DNA from: Phenylobacterium sp.
GTDB taxonomy: Bacteria; Pseudomonadota; Alphaproteobacteria; Caulobacterales; Caulobacteraceae
Length of the DNA: 6,393 bases
Reading direction: 5' to 3'
Assembly: GCA_025350885.1 (NCBI GenBank)
Contig: JANXXA010000430.1
Coordinates: forward strand, 1-6,393
Each line of letters starts with the position of its first letter. Position 1 is the first letter of the stretch. This document shows positions 5,001 through 6,393 of this stretch, one piece after another. The notes beneath the pieces are model-generated. The model made no database searches. It was not told the origin of the DNA and was given only the letters and a program-made list of their open reading frames with translations. A program made the position numbers and the translations under genes.

Positions 5001-6392
5001 TCAGCTCTTTTTCGATTTGACGACGGCGCAGGCCCAAGTCTCGCCGGTCTTCCTGGCGACGCTCGGGAAGGGGCAGAGCACCTGGCTGGGCGGCCCGCCG
5101 ACGCCCTGACCGGGGCCCGCCACGGCGGTGACATCCCCAGGCGCCTTGCCGGCGATCACCCAGGTGTCGAGCAGGGACAGCCAGTCGACGCCCGAGGGCC
5201 CCACGCCGCCGCCGCAGTGCAGCATGCCGGGGACCAGGTACATCCGGTAGAAGTCCGAGGGCTCGCCCATCGTCTTGCGGACGTCCTCGTAATAGACCAC
5301 CGACGAGCGCGGCGGGATCGCCGGGTCGTTCCAGCCATGGTACTGAATCAGCTTGCCGCCGTGCTTCCTGAACGCCGCCAGGTTCGGGTTGGGCGAGTCC
5401 AGCGCCGCGGCCATCCGCTTCAGTGCGCCCTCGAACGGGGCGCCCATGTCCATCGTCAGATAGTTGAAGTTCGGATCCTTAAAGCCGATGTATTTGAAGG
5501 CGTTGGACGAGAACGACGGGCCGGCGGCCTTCTGGTTGGTTTCCGCGTTCGGCCCGGTGATCCAGGCGTTCCAGCTGCCGTTCAGCGCCTCGGCGCCGGG
5601 GCTGTAGCCGGGAAAGACGACCTTGCCGGTCTTGTCCCTGCGGCCTTCGTAGAACGCCTTGGCCGAGACAACCTGCGGGGCGGTCAGGCAGGCCCCCTTT
5701 TCAGAGTCGGGGGTCTGGCCGGGCTTGCAGGCGAGCCTGGCCGGATCGAAGTGGCAACTCATCGGGTCGCGGATGAACCCCTCGCTGCCGCATTCGGCCA
5801 GGGCGGCCTTCTGCAGCAGCTCGCGCTGCGGCGCGGCGAGGTAGCCGCCCGGTCGGGCCATGGTCTGCTGCTGCGCGGCCGACAGACCGAACAGCTGGCT
5901 CATGTAGTTGGCCGGCGCTCCGGCGACGATGCCGTCGAAGTCGCCCGGATAGCGCTGGGCCTCCATCAACGCCTCGCGGCCGCCGTCGGAGCAGCCGTAG
6001 AAGTAGGATCGCGTCGCCCGCGAGCCCTTCTGGGCGGCGATCAGGGCCTTGGAAATGTCGGTGGTCTCCTTCAGCGCGCGCCAGCCGAAGTCGGTGAGTT
6101 TTTCCGGGTGCCCGAGCGCCCAGGAGGCGTTGGTGCCGACCGGATCCTGGTGGCCGTCGTCGGTGCCGGCCACCGCATAGCCGGCCTTGATCGGACCCAT
6201 GAACGCGCCCTTCGGCACCGTGCCGGCGAACCCGCCGTTGCCCACCTGGACGAACTTGCCGTTCCAGGCGCCGCCCACCGGGATCCAGACCTCCAGGCGG
6301 ATGTCGCTGTCCTTGGTGGGCCGGCTGGTGACCGCGATCTGGCAGACGTCCGTACCCGCGACGGTGGCGGCCTTGGCCGAGGTGATCTCGGC
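5001..6392 (-). CDS. Tannase/feruloyl esterase family protein (partial, 5' end beyond window)
   Basis: 463 residues are visible. The reading frame runs open through the right edge, and the first visible residues (AEITSAKAA) align with residue 36 of the downstream paralog, so about 35 codons including the presumed signal peptide are missing. An internal GTG at 6278 is not the start, because clear homology (VTSRPTKDSDIRLEVWIP) continues upstream of it. Catalytic residues by fragment numbering are Ser135 in GCSDGG, Asp356 in YHGWNDPAIPP and His392 in LHCGGG, with the flanking Cys pair that forms the family disulfide. It is clearly a tandem duplicate of the 3535-4998 gene; roughly half the aligned residues match by eye. 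Differences include an insertion in the C-terminal loop (GPGQGVGGPPSQ before VLCPFP) and a lysine-rich tail. Like its paralog it has a shortened calcium-loop region. It heads the apparent esterase-esterase-GNAT unit; any promoter lies outside the window. Substrate specificity cannot be told from sequence. Confidence 0.93.
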   Translation of the reverse strand, partial: AEITSAKAATVAGTDVCQIAVTSRPTKDSDIRLEVWIPVGGAWNGKFVQVGNGGFAGTVPKGAFMGPIKAGYAVAGTDDGHQDPVGTNASWALGHPEKLTDFGWRALKETTDISKALIAAQKGSRATRSYFYGCSDGGREALMEAQRYPGDFDGIVAGAPANYMSQLFGLSAAQQQTMARPGGYLAAPQRELLQKAALAECGSEGFIRDPMSCHFDPARLACKPGQTPDSEKGACLTAPQVVSAKAFYEGRRDKTGKVVFPGYSPGAEALNGSWNAWITGPNAETNQKAAGPSFSSNAFKYIGFKDPNFNYLTMDMGAPFEGALKRMAAALDSPNPNLAAFRKHGGKLIQYHGWNDPAIPPRSSVVYYEDVRKTMGEPSDFYRMYLVPGMLHCGGGVGPSGVDWLSLLDTWVIAGKAPGDVTAVAGPGQGVGGPPSQVLCPFPSVARKTGETWACAVVKSKKS

Positions 6393-6393
6393 G

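Noticed and set aside
4999..5037. TTG start giving a 500-aa form of the complete tannase
   Set aside because: It would put 13 mostly charged residues ahead of the signal peptide and overlap the upstream gene. The ATG at 4998 gives a standard signal peptide.
4036..5109. Long plus-strand open frame of 357 codons opposite the complete tannase gene
   Set aside because: An antisense shadow of a high-GC gene: its Arg/Gly/Ala-rich translation has no recognisable motif, while the minus strand encodes an intact catalytic set.
6276..6278. GTG at 6278 as the start of the upstream tannase
   Set aside because: The frame stays open to the window edge and the upstream 38 codons align well with the paralog, so this Val is internal.

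Overview
The window is very GC-rich, with G or C at most third codon positions. It carries six protein genes, all on the minus strand, and I see no credible gene on the plus strand. The Tat-exported M19 protein, the tandem secreted tannase-family esterases and the overall base composition suggest a free-living alphaproteobacterium. Caulobacterales (Caulobacter or Phenylobacterium type) is my best guess, but this is an inference from style and no marker gene confirms it.

In the direction of transcription (right to left) the layout is as follows. First come two tandem tannase/feruloyl-esterase family genes: an upstream copy at 5001-6392 that runs off the right edge, and a complete copy at 3535-4998. 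Only 2 nt separate them. A GNAT acetyltransferase (2981-3508) follows after 26 nt, so these three probably form one transcription unit. After a 120-nt gap rich in palindromes comes a TauE/SafE-type membrane transporter (2099-2860). A strong GC hairpin at 2061-2084 lies just past its stop. Then come a second, RimJ/RimL-like GNAT acetyltransferase (1371-1952) and, 85 nt further on, a Tat-secreted M19 (renal-dipeptidase fold) protein (155-1285). The last 154 nt of the window hold a 9-bp hairpin and no assignable gene.

The two esterases would act outside the cytoplasm on ester-linked plant phenolics (gallate- or hydroxycinnamate-type esters are the family's usual substrates), although the exact substrate cannot be read from sequence. 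The transporter, the acetyltransferases and the M19 protein have no demonstrable functional link to them beyond shared direction. I found no mobile element, tRNA, rRNA, CRISPR array or phage signature, and no complete novel system. The points most worth a second look are these: an M19 protein lacking its HxD metal motif, bridging Glu and substrate-binding His; a shortened calcium-loop region in both tannase paralogs; and a terminator hairpin whose U-tract serves the plus strand although all genes run on the minus strand, preceded by a second hairpin, which together hint at a small plus-strand RNA.
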